Assembly: GCF_000738265.1 (NCBI RefSeq)
Contig: NZ_JFCQ01000021.1
Coordinates: 1 to 64,000 of the forward strand
Length of the DNA: 64,000 nt
Reading direction: 5' to 3'
From: Corynebacterium jeikeium
GTDB lineage: Bacteria; Actinomycetota; Actinomycetes; Mycobacteriales; Mycobacteriaceae
Shown here one piece after another: positions 27,129-35,424 of the stretch (position 1 is its first letter; each line of letters begins with the position of its first letter). A model generated the notes under the pieces. That model saw only the letters and a list, made by a program, of their open reading frames with translations. It was not told the DNA's origin and did not search any database. Both the position numbers and the translations under genes were made by a program.

Positions 27129-27569
27129 CTAGGCGCCCGCTAGTGCCGCGCCACCCCAGACCGCGGGCAAGAATACCGCGCAGCAGGCCAGCAGCATCGC
27201 CACCACGCCGACGATCCGGCGGGCCGGTTGGGGTTGGGTGAACACCTCCACCATGGCCGTAGAGAACGTGGTGAAACCTCCGGCCACGCCTACTCCTATC
27301 AGCGGAAATAGGATACCCAGGGCACTGGCCGCTCCCCCGGAAGCTTGCAAGGCTTCGGGTTGTTGCAGAGCCCCGGGGTGCTGCAAAACAAAGCCAAGGA
27401 CCACTCCCAGCGCGATGGTGCCTAAAAGGTTGATGACCGCCAGGCTCCACAGCGGCGCCCAGCCGCGCCGGGATTTCAAATACGTATCCAACTGGTAGCG
27501 CGCAGCGGCGCCAGCTCCGCCGCCGATGGCGACAGCCACCAACTCCACGAGTGTTGCCCCGGCGCTCAT
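27129..27569 (-). CDS. crcB: CrcB/Fluc fluoride channel subunit
   Basis: A 146-residue protein with four helices and the CrcB motifs GGGAGAAARYQLDTYL, INLLGTIALGVVLG and GGFTTFST (Thr/Phe box that lines the fluoride path). Fluc channels are dual-topology dimers that leak fluoride out of the cell. Its start (ATG 27569) overlaps the stop of the upstream crcB gene by four bases (ATGA), so translation is coupled and a heterodimer is likely. Confidence 0.92.
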   Translation of the reverse strand: MSAGATLVELVAVAIGGGAGAAARYQLDTYLKSRRGWAPLWSLAVINLLGTIALGVVLGFVLQHPGALQQPEALQASGGAASALGILFPLIGVGVAGGFTTFSTAMVEVFTQPQPARRIVGVVAMLLACCAVFLPAVWGGAALAGA

Positions 27570-28120
27570 CGACCTCCCCCTCCCCGGGCCTCGCGGACTA
27601 TGTCAGCGCCGTCTGTGGGAGCTTTGCCGACCGCCGCGCGCCGCATGCGCCCCAGCGTGTTCAGGTCGCGCCCCAGCTGCAGGCCAGCGGCGGCCGCGAA
27701 CAGGCCAAGCGCCAGCGTGCACACCCCGTAAGCTGCACCGATGAGGACGGGTGCGGTGGAGGAGGTGGCGTCATGAATAAAGAGCGCCCGAGCCACATCG
27801 GCACCGACCACGGCCGCGGCGAGCGAGCTGAACGACGTGAATCCGCCAAGCACGCCCGTGCCCCAGAACGCGCGGCGGGGGTCGGCGGCGCGTGGGATAA
27901 GGCCGACAAGTAACGCCAGGATGAGAGCTCCGAGGACGTTGACCAGCAATAATGCAGCGTCCCCGAGGGTGACGAAGCCGAAGGCTTTTAGCTGCGTGGC
28001 CGCGCCGGGGACGCGCGTTGGGTCGCCGAGGGCGGGGAGCCAGATGGTCAGCGCCCAACGAAGAATCGCCCCCAGCGCGCCGCCGAGGAAGACCAAGGCG
28101 ACGGGCGGGAGGCGTTTCAT
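27566..28120 (-). CDS. crcB: CrcB/Fluc fluoride channel subunit, longer paralogue
   Basis: A 184-residue CrcB protein with FLGGALGAILRWALTIWLP, LLLVNVLGALILALLVG and GGFTSFSS. It has an inserted loop after helix 1 and a Gly/Arg-rich C-terminal tail of ~35 residues absent from the partner. Paired, slightly different subunits are usual in Gram-positive bacteria. No fluoride riboswitch was recognised upstream. Confidence 0.9.
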   Translation of the reverse strand: MKRLPPVALVFLGGALGAILRWALTIWLPALGDPTRVPGAATQLKAFGFVTLGDAALLLVNVLGALILALLVGLIPRAADPRRAFWGTGVLGGFTSFSSLAAAVVGADVARALFIHDATSSTAPVLIGAAYGVCTLALGLFAAAAGLQLGRDLNTLGRMRRAAVGKAPTDGADIVREARGGGGR

Positions 28121-28156
28121 GGGGGCTATGTTACCCAGCCCGGTGAGTGAGGTGAG

Positions 28157-28233
28157 TTAGGCCTGCTTGATGGCGACGAAGCCGATCTCGGAGTGCGCTG
28201 CGTCGATCTGGAAGTTGTCGGCGTAGTTGATGT
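28157..28233 (-). pseudogene. Short YceI-like coding remnant
   Basis: Read leftwards, the frame gives INYADNFQIDAAHSEIGFVA then IKQA and stop. IDAAHSEIGF is the conserved N-terminal strand of YceI lipocalin-like proteins, and an xxAIKQA end is typical of their C-terminus. There is no start codon (an in-frame TGA precedes) and the ~150 middle residues are missing. It sits divergently beside a MarR gene, a common yceI partner. It looks like a yceI gene lost by internal deletion. Confidence 0.45.
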
Positions 28234-28248
28234 GTCAACAAAGTTGAC
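28234..28248. promoter_or_regulatory. MarR-type palindromic operator
   Basis: GTCAAC-AAA-GTTGAC is a perfect 6-bp inverted repeat 21 bp upstream of the marR ATG and at the end of the yceI remnant. It fits autoregulation by the adjacent MarR protein. Confidence 0.6.
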
Positions 28249-28269
28249 TGATGTGCGATACTGGAGCAC

Positions 28270-28761
28270 ATGACACGAGCAAACACTTCTCTCCCGCCAA
28301 GCGAGCAGGCGAATGCGGCACCTCAGTGGTTGAACAGCCGCGAACAGCAGGTGTGGCGAGCGTGGCTCAACACCCACATCCAGATCAATGCCGAACTGGC
28401 ACAGCAGCTATCGGCGGACACGTCCCTTTCTTTGTCGGACTACGAAGTTCTGGTGCACCTTTCGGAATCGCCGGACAACCAGCAGCGAATCGTCGCCCTG
28501 GCGAACACGATGCAGTGGAGCCGTTCCCGCTTGTCGCACCAGATCACGCGCATGGCTAAGCGCGGCCTGGTGCGGCGCGAGACATGTGACGCCGACGGCC
28601 GCGGGGCCTTCGTTGTCCTCGAACCCGCAGGCCTCGAGGCGATTACTAATGCTGCTCCCGGGCACGTGAAGAAGGTCCGGGAGCTGATCTTCGACCACCT
28701 CAGCGACGCCGAGGTGGAGAAGTTGCTCGCGATTCTTTCGAAGCTGGACGCGCAGTTCTAG
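28270..28761 (+). CDS. MarR-family transcriptional regulator
   Basis: A 163-residue winged-helix regulator: helices near NSREQQVWRAWLNTH, the recognition region LSDYEVLVHLSESPDNQQRIVALANTMQWSRSRLSHQITRM, the wing RRETCDADGRGAFVVLEPAG, and a C-terminal dimer helix. This sequence belongs to the MarR group often found beside yceI. It may sense phenolic or oxidising compounds. The palindrome at 28234-28248 is its likely site; the divergent target gene has decayed to a remnant. Confidence 0.88.
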   Translation: MTRANTSLPPSEQANAAPQWLNSREQQVWRAWLNTHIQINAELAQQLSADTSLSLSDYEVLVHLSESPDNQQRIVALANTMQWSRSRLSHQITRMAKRGLVRRETCDADGRGAFVVLEPAGLEAITNAAPGHVKKVRELIFDHLSDAEVEKLLAILSKLDAQF

Positions 28762-28819
28762 CTCCGCGCGAACGCGCAGGGAGGCTGGGCGCTGGGGCTG
28801 GACTGCTGGGGGCAGCTAC

Positions 28820-30385
28820 CTAGGGCATCGGACTGATGTCACGCGCCATGTCAGAGAACTTGGAGAACTGCAGCTGGTTCGCCACCGTCACGGTGCCAAT
28901 CGGGCCACCACGGTGCTTCGCCAGGATGATGTCGGCCTCGCCGGCACGCTCGTGATCCGGATTCTGGGAATCCGGGCGGTTGATCAGCATGACCATGTCG
29001 GCATCCTGCTCCAGCGAGCCCGATTCGCGCAGGTCAGAGACACGCGGCAGCGCGTCGTCGCCACGGGACTCCACGCCACGGTTCAGCTGCGAAATTGCGA
29101 TCACCGGGACGTTGACCTCCTTGGCCAGAAGCTTCAGCTGGCGGGAGAACTCCGAGACCTCTTGCTGGCGCGATTCCACGCGCTTGCCGGAAGACATCAG
29201 CTGCAGGTAGTCCACCACGATCAGCTGCAGGTCCACCTGCTGCTTCAGACGGCGCGCCTTCGAGCGGATCTCCATCATCGTCAGGTTCGGCGAATCGTCG
29301 ATATAGATCGGCGCATCCTCGATCTCGCCGATACGCACGGTCAGCCGGTCCCAGTCGTCATCGGTCAACTTGCCGCCACGCATAGAGGCCAGGCGCACCT
29401 CCGCCTCCGCGGAGAAGATGCGCATCATCACCTCCGACTTGCTCATTTCCAAGCTGAACAGCGCCGACGCTTTCCCATGTTGGATCGACGCCGAACGCAT
29501 GAAATCGAGAGCCAACGTCGACTTACCTACACCGGGTCGCGCGGCCACAATCACCATCTGTCCGCCGCGCAGGCCGTTCGTCAGATCATCCAGGTCGGCG
29601 AAGCCCGTGGGGATGCCCATCTCCACGCCATCCTGGCTCTCCAACTGCTCGATCTCCCCCACCGTGGAGGCAACCAGTTCCGCGAAGACCTCGTAGTCCT
29701 CCTTCGCGGCATCGTTGGTGATGGCGAACATCTCCTGCTGCGCGCGGTCGACCACGCTGTCGACTTCCGCACCCTCCGTGCCCGCGTATCCCAGCTGTAC
29801 GATCGTCGTGCCCGCCTGCACCAGGCGCCGCAACGTGGCCTTCTCGCGCACAATCTCGGTGTAGTAGCCAACGTTTGCCGAGGTCGGAGTCTTCGAATAG
29901 ACGCTGTGAATGTAGTTCGCGCCACCAACGAAGCCCAGCACGCCGTCCCGGTCCAAGCGCCCGCTGACGATCACCGGGTCTACTTCCTTACCCTCGCCGT
30001 AGAGCTGAAGTATGGCGTCAAAAATAGTCTTGTGCTTCGGCACATAGAAATCATCGCCGACCAGGACCTCCACGACATCCGCGATCGCGTCCTTGTTCAG
30101 CATCATGGCGCCGAGCACACCCTGCTCGGCCTCGGCGTTCTGCGGCATTTCGCGCACGATCTGCTGGTTGCCCGCGCCACCGCCGCCTCGCCGGTTGCCA
30201 CCCCGGAAGTTGCCGCCCCGTCGGCTGCCGTCGTTGAAGTTGCCGCCCTGGAAGCTTCCCGCACCCGCCCCGGAAGCTCCGCCAGCTCCGCCGTCGAAGG
30301 CGCCGGGGTCGCCGAAATCGTCGAAAGGCTCGTCGGGCAACGGGGCGCCGTCGTCGAAGTTCATGCCTGCGTTCTTCTGGCTCAT
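28820..30385 (-). CDS. dnaB: Replicative DNA helicase DnaB
   Basis: A 522-residue helicase. An unusual Gly/Arg/Asn-rich leader of ~78 residues precedes the N-terminal domain (QNAEAEQGVLGAMMLNKDAIADVVEVL). The RecA-like domain has Walker A ARPGVGKST near residue 280, Walker B LIVVDYLQLM and the arginine finger region. No intein interrupts it, unlike several mycobacterial dnaB genes. It unwinds DNA ahead of the replisome. The start ATG 30385 matches the family end; the longer frame to 30535 is upstream leader. A cluster of DnaA-box-like 9-mers lies 160-340 bp upstream. Confidence 0.96.
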   Translation of the reverse strand: MSQKNAGMNFDDGAPLPDEPFDDFGDPGAFDGGAGGASGAGAGSFQGGNFNDGSRRGGNFRGGNRRGGGGAGNQQIVREMPQNAEAEQGVLGAMMLNKDAIADVVEVLVGDDFYVPKHKTIFDAILQLYGEGKEVDPVIVSGRLDRDGVLGFVGGANYIHSVYSKTPTSANVGYYTEIVREKATLRRLVQAGTTIVQLGYAGTEGAEVDSVVDRAQQEMFAITNDAAKEDYEVFAELVASTVGEIEQLESQDGVEMGIPTGFADLDDLTNGLRGGQMVIVAARPGVGKSTLALDFMRSASIQHGKASALFSLEMSKSEVMMRIFSAEAEVRLASMRGGKLTDDDWDRLTVRIGEIEDAPIYIDDSPNLTMMEIRSKARRLKQQVDLQLIVVDYLQLMSSGKRVESRQQEVSEFSRQLKLLAKEVNVPVIAISQLNRGVESRGDDALPRVSDLRESGSLEQDADMVMLINRPDSQNPDHERAGEADIILAKHRGGPIGTVTVANQLQFSKFSDMARDISPMP

Positions 30386-30541
30386 GCTGTCCACTTTAGT
30401 GGTACGGCCAGACAACCCCCTAAGCATGTTTTCCGCGCCTTCCATGCGAGCTTTTCTGGCGCGTGCTGAGCGTGAGTTGGGCTCGGGTTGGGCTTGGGTT
30501 GGGCGTGAGTTGAGCGTTATTTTGCACGGAAGCAAATCGAG

Positions 30542-30727
30542 TTATCCACAGGCTCTGTGGATTATTCTGTGGAGGCTCTGTGCATAACTCACAACGCCCC
30601 AGGATGACTTGTGGATAAGTTGTGGATAGTCGACGCCCTCACCTGCACCTTTTCACATTCCCCCAGGTCAGGAGCGTGTGACTAGTGTGAAAAGTGCTTT
30701 TTACATCGGTGGATAACTTGGGGATAA
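30542..30727. promoter_or_regulatory. Cluster of DnaA-box-like 9-mers
   Basis: Perfect TTATCCACA occurs at 30542-30550 and, on the other strand, at 30610-30618. Near matches: 30556-30564 (TAATCCACA), 30579-30587 (TTATGCACA), 30621-30629 (CTATCCACA), 30708-30716 (TTATCCACC) and 30719-30727 (TTATCCCCA), all read on the minus strand. Seven sites in 186 bp upstream of dnaB suggest DnaA binding. dnaA/dnaN are absent, so this is not evidently the chromosomal origin. Confidence 0.6.
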
Positions 30728-30949
30728 ACAAACGTGCAGGCCAGGCGATTAGGCTCCTGTAAAGTCCCAGGTCGCCCGATCTTGGAAAAATATTCACACA
30801 AAATTCACCTTTCACCCCAAGAGTCACGCTGCTTATGCACAAGCCTCGGCGCACCACCTGCGGCAAGCCGATCCGCGCCCCTACAACGCTGCCGTCAACG
30901 CCGTCCCCACAGCGCTGCGCACCACGCCACAGTCAACACCGCCACAGTT

Positions 30950-30961
30950 TTCTATATAGAA
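30950..30961. promoter_or_regulatory. Palindrome upstream of monooxygenase
   Basis: TTCTATATAGAA is a perfect 12-bp palindrome 54 bp before the ATG of the monooxygenase, followed by AGCAAAATATT. It may be an operator or overlap a TATA-like -10 element. Confidence 0.4.
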
Positions 30962-31015
30962 GCAAAATATTGGTTTCCCCACGGCACCCTCCCGGGGTGA
31001 AGTAGCCTGTCCCCC

Positions 31016-32665
31016 ATGAACGCCACACCCGACACCTCAACTGCACCGACCAACGCCACCTCTCCCCTGCCTCAGCTTGCAGACGCCACCGCCGAGCGCC
31101 CCCTCGACATCCTCATCGTCGGTGCCGGCCTCTCCGGCATCGACCTCGCGCACCACGTCGCCAAGAACTTCCCCGACTGGAACTGGGCGGCCGTCGACTC
31201 CAACTATGACCTCGGCGGCACCTGGGCTACCTTCCAATACCCCGGCATCCGCTCGGACTCCGACATGGCCACCTTCTCCCTCCCCTTCAAGAAGTGGCCA
31301 CACAAGGGCACCCTCGGCTCCGGCAAGCAGATCCGCGACTACTGCCGCGAAGCGGCCGAAGAAATCGGCATGCTCGACCGCCTGCAACTATCCACCTGGG
31401 TGCAGGCCGTGAACTTCCACACCGACCAGGGCCTGTGGGAGGTCACCATGCGCCTTGGCCGCCCCGGCCACGCAAACTCGGAGGGCACCGACGGAGCCTC
31501 CGCCCCCGCCAGCCCCGAGCAGCCAACCCTCACCACGTGGACCCGCCGCCTCCACTTCGCCACCGGGTACTACCGCCATTCTGAAGGGTTCACGGCGGAC
31601 ATTGAGGGCGTCAATACCTTCGAAGGCACCGCCCTGCACCCGCAGCAATGGCCCCGCGACCTCGACGTGCGCGGCAAGAAGGTCACGGTGATCGGCTCGG
31701 GCGCGACCGCGATCACGCTGGTCCCGGCGCTGCACGAGATGGGCGCGGAGGTCACCATGCTGCAACGCACCCCCACCTACATCGCGCCACTGCCGGAGAC
31801 CGACACGATCAGCTCGTTCGTCGGCCTGGGCCTCAGCACCGAGCCCGGCACCTTCGGCCACCGCCTGGCGCGCAGCCTGCATATCGGCCGCGACATGGCG
31901 CAGTACCACCTGTGCCAGACGTTCCCGAGCATCGCGAAGCTGGTGTTCCGCGGCTGGAACCGCCTGTACCTGCCCGCCGACGAGGTCCGCCGCAACTTCA
32001 CGCCGCCCTACGGCCCGTGGGATCAGCGCGTCTGCAAGTCCCCCGGCGGCGATTTCTTCAAGGCTGTGCGCGGCGGGGCGCGGGTCGTCACCGACCACAT
32101 TTCGCGCGTTGACGCAAGTGGGGTGCAGTTGCGCTCCGGCGGGTACATCGAGTCGGACGTTCTGGTGATCGCCACAGGACTACAGCTTCTTGCTTTTGGT
32201 GACGCCCACTTCTCAGTCGATGGCACCCCAGTTCCCACTGAGTCTTTGGTGGCTTATCGTGCCATGATGGCTAACCGCCTGCCGAACTTCTCCTACACCA
32301 TTGGCTATTTGAACCAGTCGTGGACGCTGCGGGCGGATATGACTTCGCGGTATTTGGTGCAACTGTGGAAGGACATGGATGCCCGTGGCGAGCAGTGGGC
32401 TTGCCCGGTCCTGCCCGCCGGCGAGGCCGCTGACCTGCCGTTGTTGGAGATGTCCAGCGGTTATATTCAGCGCAGCGTGGCGACTCTGCCGCGCCAGGGC
32501 GCTGGGGATCCGTGGCGGATGGAGCAGGACTACATCAAGGAACGCCGTACCTACACGGGCGCTGACAATAAGCACGACATGGCTTTCGGCGCGGATGCGC
32601 TGGAGGCGGCGGCACCGCTGGCAGCTGGCGAGGACGGCGGCGGTGCCGCTGAGCTGCGGGTTTAG
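31016..32665 (+). CDS. Flavin-containing Baeyer-Villiger-type monooxygenase
   Basis: A 549-residue two-dinucleotide-domain flavoprotein. FAD site: ILIVGAGLSGIDLAHHVA near residue 30, then DLGGTWATFQYPGIRSDSDM. NADPH site: KVTVIGSGATAITLVPAL. Between them FEGTALHPQQWP (residues 202-213) matches exactly the type I BVMO fingerprint F-x-G-x(3)-H-x(3)-W-P. Such enzymes insert oxygen next to ketones or oxidise related carbonyls; the physiological substrate is unknown. It stands alone between intergenic repeat zones. A 21-residue Thr/Pro-rich N-terminus is likely disordered. Confidence 0.9.
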   Translation: MNATPDTSTAPTNATSPLPQLADATAERPLDILIVGAGLSGIDLAHHVAKNFPDWNWAAVDSNYDLGGTWATFQYPGIRSDSDMATFSLPFKKWPHKGTLGSGKQIRDYCREAAEEIGMLDRLQLSTWVQAVNFHTDQGLWEVTMRLGRPGHANSEGTDGASAPASPEQPTLTTWTRRLHFATGYYRHSEGFTADIEGVNTFEGTALHPQQWPRDLDVRGKKVTVIGSGATAITLVPALHEMGAEVTMLQRTPTYIAPLPETDTISSFVGLGLSTEPGTFGHRLARSLHIGRDMAQYHLCQTFPSIAKLVFRGWNRLYLPADEVRRNFTPPYGPWDQRVCKSPGGDFFKAVRGGARVVTDHISRVDASGVQLRSGGYIESDVLVIATGLQLLAFGDAHFSVDGTPVPTESLVAYRAMMANRLPNFSYTIGYLNQSWTLRADMTSRYLVQLWKDMDARGEQWACPVLPAGEAADLPLLEMSSGYIQRSVATLPRQGAGDPWRMEQDYIKERRTYTGADNKHDMAFGADALEAAAPLAAGEDGGGAAELRV

Positions 32666-32707
32666 CTGCAGCGCTGGCTTTGCGCTGGCTTTGCGCTGGC
32701 TTTGCGC

Positions 32708-32799
32708 TGCTTTGCGCCGGTACTTGGGGCGGCTTTGCGCTGGTACTTGGGGCGGCTTTGCGCTGGTACTTGGGGCGGCTTTGCGCTGGTACTTGGGGC
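32708..32799. repeat. 23-bp tandem repeat, four copies
   Basis: Units at about 32708, 32731, 32754 and 32777 each consist of GGCTTTGCGCT plus GGTACTTGGGGC (the first has C for T and lacks one base). Four shorter GGCTTTGCGCT units precede it from 32680. Confidence 0.88.
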
Positions 32800-32899
32800 G
32801 CCGCGTGTACGCTGAGCTTCGCGGGTTGGCTCGGCACAGAGCCTTCTGTCACTATGGGGAGCGTCCAGGGGCTCGGGCAGAGTGCCCGAGGAGCGCAAA

Positions 32900-33159
32900 T
32901 GTCGGAAAAGTTGCAGTTTGTTATTGAAAGTCATTTGCAGATTTGCAAACATGCAGGTCAGAGCCTTTCACGTGGCCTGCGAGACTGACGGAGTTTTTGG
33001 TTTTGCAACTTTTCCGACATTTAGCCCTACGAAGTGCAACTTTTCCGACAGCTAACGCCACCTACTGCAACATCCACGACCTTTAGTGCCGCGCACTGCA
33101 ACTTCCCCAGACTTGGACTGCCGCCTACTGCAGTTTCCTTGACATTTAGCGCCCCTGGC
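32900..33159 (+). mobile_element. Type A element A4 followed by decaying 31-bp array of its terminal repeat
   Basis: The 120-bp element is 32900-33019 with exact 16-bp terminal repeats. Copies of the right terminal repeat recur at 33035 (exact), 33066, 33097 and 33129 (increasingly changed), at steps of 31, 31, 31 and 32 bp counted from 33004. The ~15-bp spacers are also alike (TTTAGCGCC...CTAC). The core reads GCAGGTCAGAG. Confidence 0.8.
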
Positions 33160-33226
33160 GAGGGCAGCCAGGCAAAGTTTGTGCAGCTCTACTGAGGATC
33201 AGCCGGAAGCAATCAGGCAAAGGAAA

Positions 33227-33254
33227 AGGCCCCACGCACGAATGCGTGGGGCCT
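33227..33254 (-). terminator. Rho-independent terminator of rpsF-ssb-rplI operon
   Basis: AGGCCCCACGCA-CGAA-TGCGTGGGGCCT is a perfect 12-bp stem with a four-base loop. On the minus strand TTTTCCTTT follows, so it stops transcripts coming from rplI. Confidence 0.85.
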
Positions 33255-33477
33255 CAACCTGCTGTTGTCTAAGTTGAAAAGTTTTCTACTGGTGCGTTCT
33301 CGTCGCACGCGCAATTTCGCAGCTCGTTGGCTTGGTAGTAGGGCTCAGCGGCATGTTTGCAGCTCAACGCCACATTGTTGCAGCTCAGAGCCTAAAGCCC
33401 ACGCGTGTTGTCTAGGCACGCGACCCGTGGTGTCTAGGCACGGGAACAGGGCTTCGCTGGCAAACAGCTATGCGAGC

Positions 33478-33612
33478 CGGCTCAAACGCCAGCCAAGCAA
33501 AGCCAGCCAACTGAAACCAGCCAAGCCAGCTCAAACGCCAGCCAAGCAAAGCCAGCTGAAATGTCAGCCAAGCCAGCCGACTGAAAAACCAGCCAACTAG
33601 CTGGAAAGCCAA
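33478..33612. repeat. Degenerate tandem repeat downstream of rplI
   Basis: Repeated CTCAAACGCCAGCCAAGCAA and CCAGCCAAGCCAGC-type units; the longest identical pair is separated by about 54 bp. The array begins 16 bp beyond the rplI stop. Confidence 0.7.
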
Positions 33613-33627
33613 CCAAGCGGGGCGAAG

Positions 33628-34080
33628 TTACGCGGAAACGACCTCGAAGCTCAGGGATGCAACGATGCCGTCGTGCAGCTGAACGTCCACAGAGTAAACG
33701 CCGGTTGCCTTAACATCGCCCTTGCGCAGCTTGATGCTGTGCTTGTCCAGGGAACGACCGTTGGCCTTCTTCACTGCGTCAACAATGTTGTCTGCAGTAA
33801 CAGAGCCGAACATCTTGCCGGATTCTGCAGTGCGGACCGCGATGGTCACGCCGCTCAGGTTCTCCAGCTCTTCCTTAACTTCGCGTGCGTGGTCCAGGTC
33901 ACGGATCTGTCGTGCTTCCTGTGCGCGCTTAATTCCTTCGATCTGCTTCTCAGCGCCGCGGGTAGCAACGATTGCGTAGCCGCGCGGAAGCAGGTAGTTA
34001 CGTCCGTAGCCAGCCTTGACCTCTACGATGTCGCCGGGGACACCGAGCTTGTCAACGTTGGCGGTGAGGATCAGCTTCAT
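33628..34080 (-). CDS. rplI: 50S ribosomal protein L9
   Basis: A 150-residue L9: N-terminal domain MKLILTANVDKLGVPGDIVEVKAGYGRNYLLPRGYAI with the family signature G-x(2)-G-x(4)-V-x(2)-G-Y-x-R-N-Y-L-x-P, a long connecting helix, and the C-terminal RNA-binding domain. It binds 23S rRNA at the base of the L1 stalk. It is last in the rpsF-ssb-rplI operon. rpsR (S18), often between ssb and rplI elsewhere, is absent here, as in other corynebacteria. Confidence 0.97.
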   Translation of the reverse strand: MKLILTANVDKLGVPGDIVEVKAGYGRNYLLPRGYAIVATRGAEKQIEGIKRAQEARQIRDLDHAREVKEELENLSGVTIAVRTAESGKMFGSVTADNIVDAVKKANGRSLDKHSIKLRKGDVKATGVYSVDVQLHDGIVASLSFEVVSA

Positions 34081-34165
34081 GATCCAGCCTTTCGTTGTGC
34101 TTTGGTTTGACCAATTATGTTCAAAAAAAGTTTTAACGCTGACCAGCAGCTTTTAAGCTAACCGA

Positions 34166-34837
34166 TCAGAATGGCGGCTCGTCGTCGCCATCACCAAATC
34201 CGGACTGTGGGGCAGAGTTCCACGGGTCATCATCCATGGCAGCATTGTGGCCGCCGAAGCCCTGGTTGTTCTGACCCTGATTACCCTGGCCGCCCTGGTT
34301 GCCGGCATTACCGCCGAAGCCACCCTGGCCGCCATTACCATTACCCTGGCCACCAGCGTTACCGCCGAAGCCACCGCCCTGGCCACCCTGGCCACCGAAG
34401 CCACCCTGACCGCCGAAGCCACCAGCGTTGCCGCCCTGGCCGCCCTGACCGTTACCGCCCTGGCCACCGCGGAATGCCTTGTTGATATCCGCAGTTGCAA
34501 AGCGCAGCGAAGGTCCGACCTCTTCAACTTCAATTTCGAAGACGGTGCGGCGCTCGCCATTGCGATCCTCGTAGGAACGCTGGCGCAGTCGGCCGGTCAC
34601 GATCACGCGGTCGCCCTTGTTCAGGCTGTTTGCCACGTTCTCGGCAGGTTGGCGCCACACGTTGCAGGTCAGGAACAGCGGCTCACCGTCGACGAACTGA
34701 CCAGCCTGCTGGTCGTAGCGACGGGGCGTGGAGGCCACGCGGAAGTTCGCCACTGCGGCCCCGTTGGGGGTGTAGCGCAGCTCCGGATCCGCAACGATGT
34801 TGCCGACCACGGTGATTTGGGTATCTCCCTGTGCCAT
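34166..34837 (-). CDS. ssb: Single-stranded DNA-binding protein
   Basis: A 223-residue SSB. Residues 1-115 form the OB fold ([55 protein letters not shown]). Residues about 125-205 are a long Gly/Gln/Asn linker encoded by GGCCAGGG-like repeats. The tail GDGDDEPPF is the acidic tip that recruits replication and repair partners. The linker is longer than in many relatives and could vary in length. It lies between rpsF and rplI. Confidence 0.97.
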   Translation of the reverse strand: MAQGDTQITVVGNIVADPELRYTPNGAAVANFRVASTPRRYDQQAGQFVDGEPLFLTCNVWRQPAENVANSLNKGDRVIVTGRLRQRSYEDRNGERRTVFEIEVEEVGPSLRFATADINKAFRGGQGGNGQGGQGGNAGGFGGQGGFGGQGGQGGGFGGNAGGQGNGNGGQGGFGGNAGNQGGQGNQGQNNQGFGGHNAAMDDDPWNSAPQSGFGDGDDEPPF

Positions 34838-34984
34838 GTTTCTTTCCTAACGTTGTGTGGTGACGTGTGGGCGTCAAAAAGAACAGAAGCCCGAAATGGT
34901 TACAGTGCTTAGGTTAATGGTTTAAAGGTGCCTGTACAGTCCGATCGGAGCCTGCAGCTTTCGCCTTATATGGCGTGGTGAAAG

Positions 34985-35272
34985 CTACTGGTCCTTCCGC
35001 AGCACCTTGGTGCGCAGGATCTGGTCGTTGATGTTGAGCAGGCGGTCAATTTCCAGCACGGTAGCCGACTCACACTTCAGGTCGAGAACAACGTAGATGC
35101 CCTCGTCCTTCTTGTTGATCGGGTACTCAAGGCGACGCTTGCCCCAGACATCAACCTTTTCCACGGAACCGTTTTCCTTGCGGACAATCTCCAAGTACTT
35201 GTCCAGCGACGGGGCAACGGTGCGTTCATCCTGGGAAGGGTCGATGATGATCATCATCTCGTATTGACGCAC
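34985..35272 (-). CDS. rpsF: 30S ribosomal protein S6
   Basis: A 95-residue S6 starting at GTG 35272 (VRQYEMMIIIDPSQDERTV), where family members begin M-R-x-Y-E. AGGAGG lies eleven bases upstream; the ATG at 35281 sits too close to it. S6 binds 16S rRNA with S18. First gene of the rpsF-ssb-rplI operon. In the leader (35310-35331) GCCATGCCC can pair with GGGGTATGGC as a hairpin, a possible S6-type autoregulatory structure. Confidence 0.95.
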   Translation of the reverse strand: MRQYEMMIIIDPSQDERTVAPSLDKYLEIVRKENGSVEKVDVWGKRRLEYPINKKDEGIYVVLDLKCESATVLEIDRLLNINDQILRTKVLRKDQ

Positions 35273-35424
35273 GGACCTCATCACCTCCTATGGTCTTGTG
35301 TTTCGGCCATACCCCTTTTGGGCATGGCAGGAGGGTCGTTGCGTCAGCAACGTTCTCAGCCTACAGGTTGCCCCGCGTTTTAAGAAATGCCCCCCGCGCC
35401 CGCCCCGCGCAACCCTGCGCTTCT

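Larger units (their letters stand above)
30386..31015. other. Intergenic region with DnaA-box cluster between dnaB and monooxygenase
   Basis: Six hundred thirty bp hold the dnaB leader with GTTGGGCTTGGGTTGGGC-like repeats (about 30475-30515), a group of DnaA-box-like 9-mers (30542-30727), an AT-rich stretch (30780-30820) and the palindrome at 30950-30961. No protein gene is supported. Confidence 0.65.
32666..33627. other. Repeat-only intergenic region between monooxygenase and rplI
   Basis: Almost 1 kb holds a 23-bp tandem array (32708-32799), type A element A4 with a decaying 31-bp array (32900-33159), a terminator hairpin (33227-33254), duplicated TGTCTAGGCACG motifs (about 33405-33440) and a CCAGCCAAG-rich degenerate tandem array (33478-33612). 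No protein gene is supported. Confidence 0.75.

Noticed and set aside
28820-30385. Intein in dnaB, as in several mycobacteria
   Set aside because: Walker A and flanking motifs are continuous and total length fits the helicase plus a Gly-rich leader.
28913-30469. 518-residue plus-strand frame across dnaB
   Set aside because: Shadow of dnaB with His/Arg/Leu-rich composition and no domain pattern.
30542-30727. Chromosomal origin oriC
   Set aside because: DnaA-box-like words are there, but dnaA, dnaN, recF, gyrB and rpmH are absent, so it is kept only as a DnaA-binding cluster.
33004-33159. CRISPR-like array (16-bp repeat, 15-bp spacer)
   Set aside because: Repeats are too short, decay along the array, and spacers resemble each other; no cas genes. 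It is a tandem satellite of the type A end.
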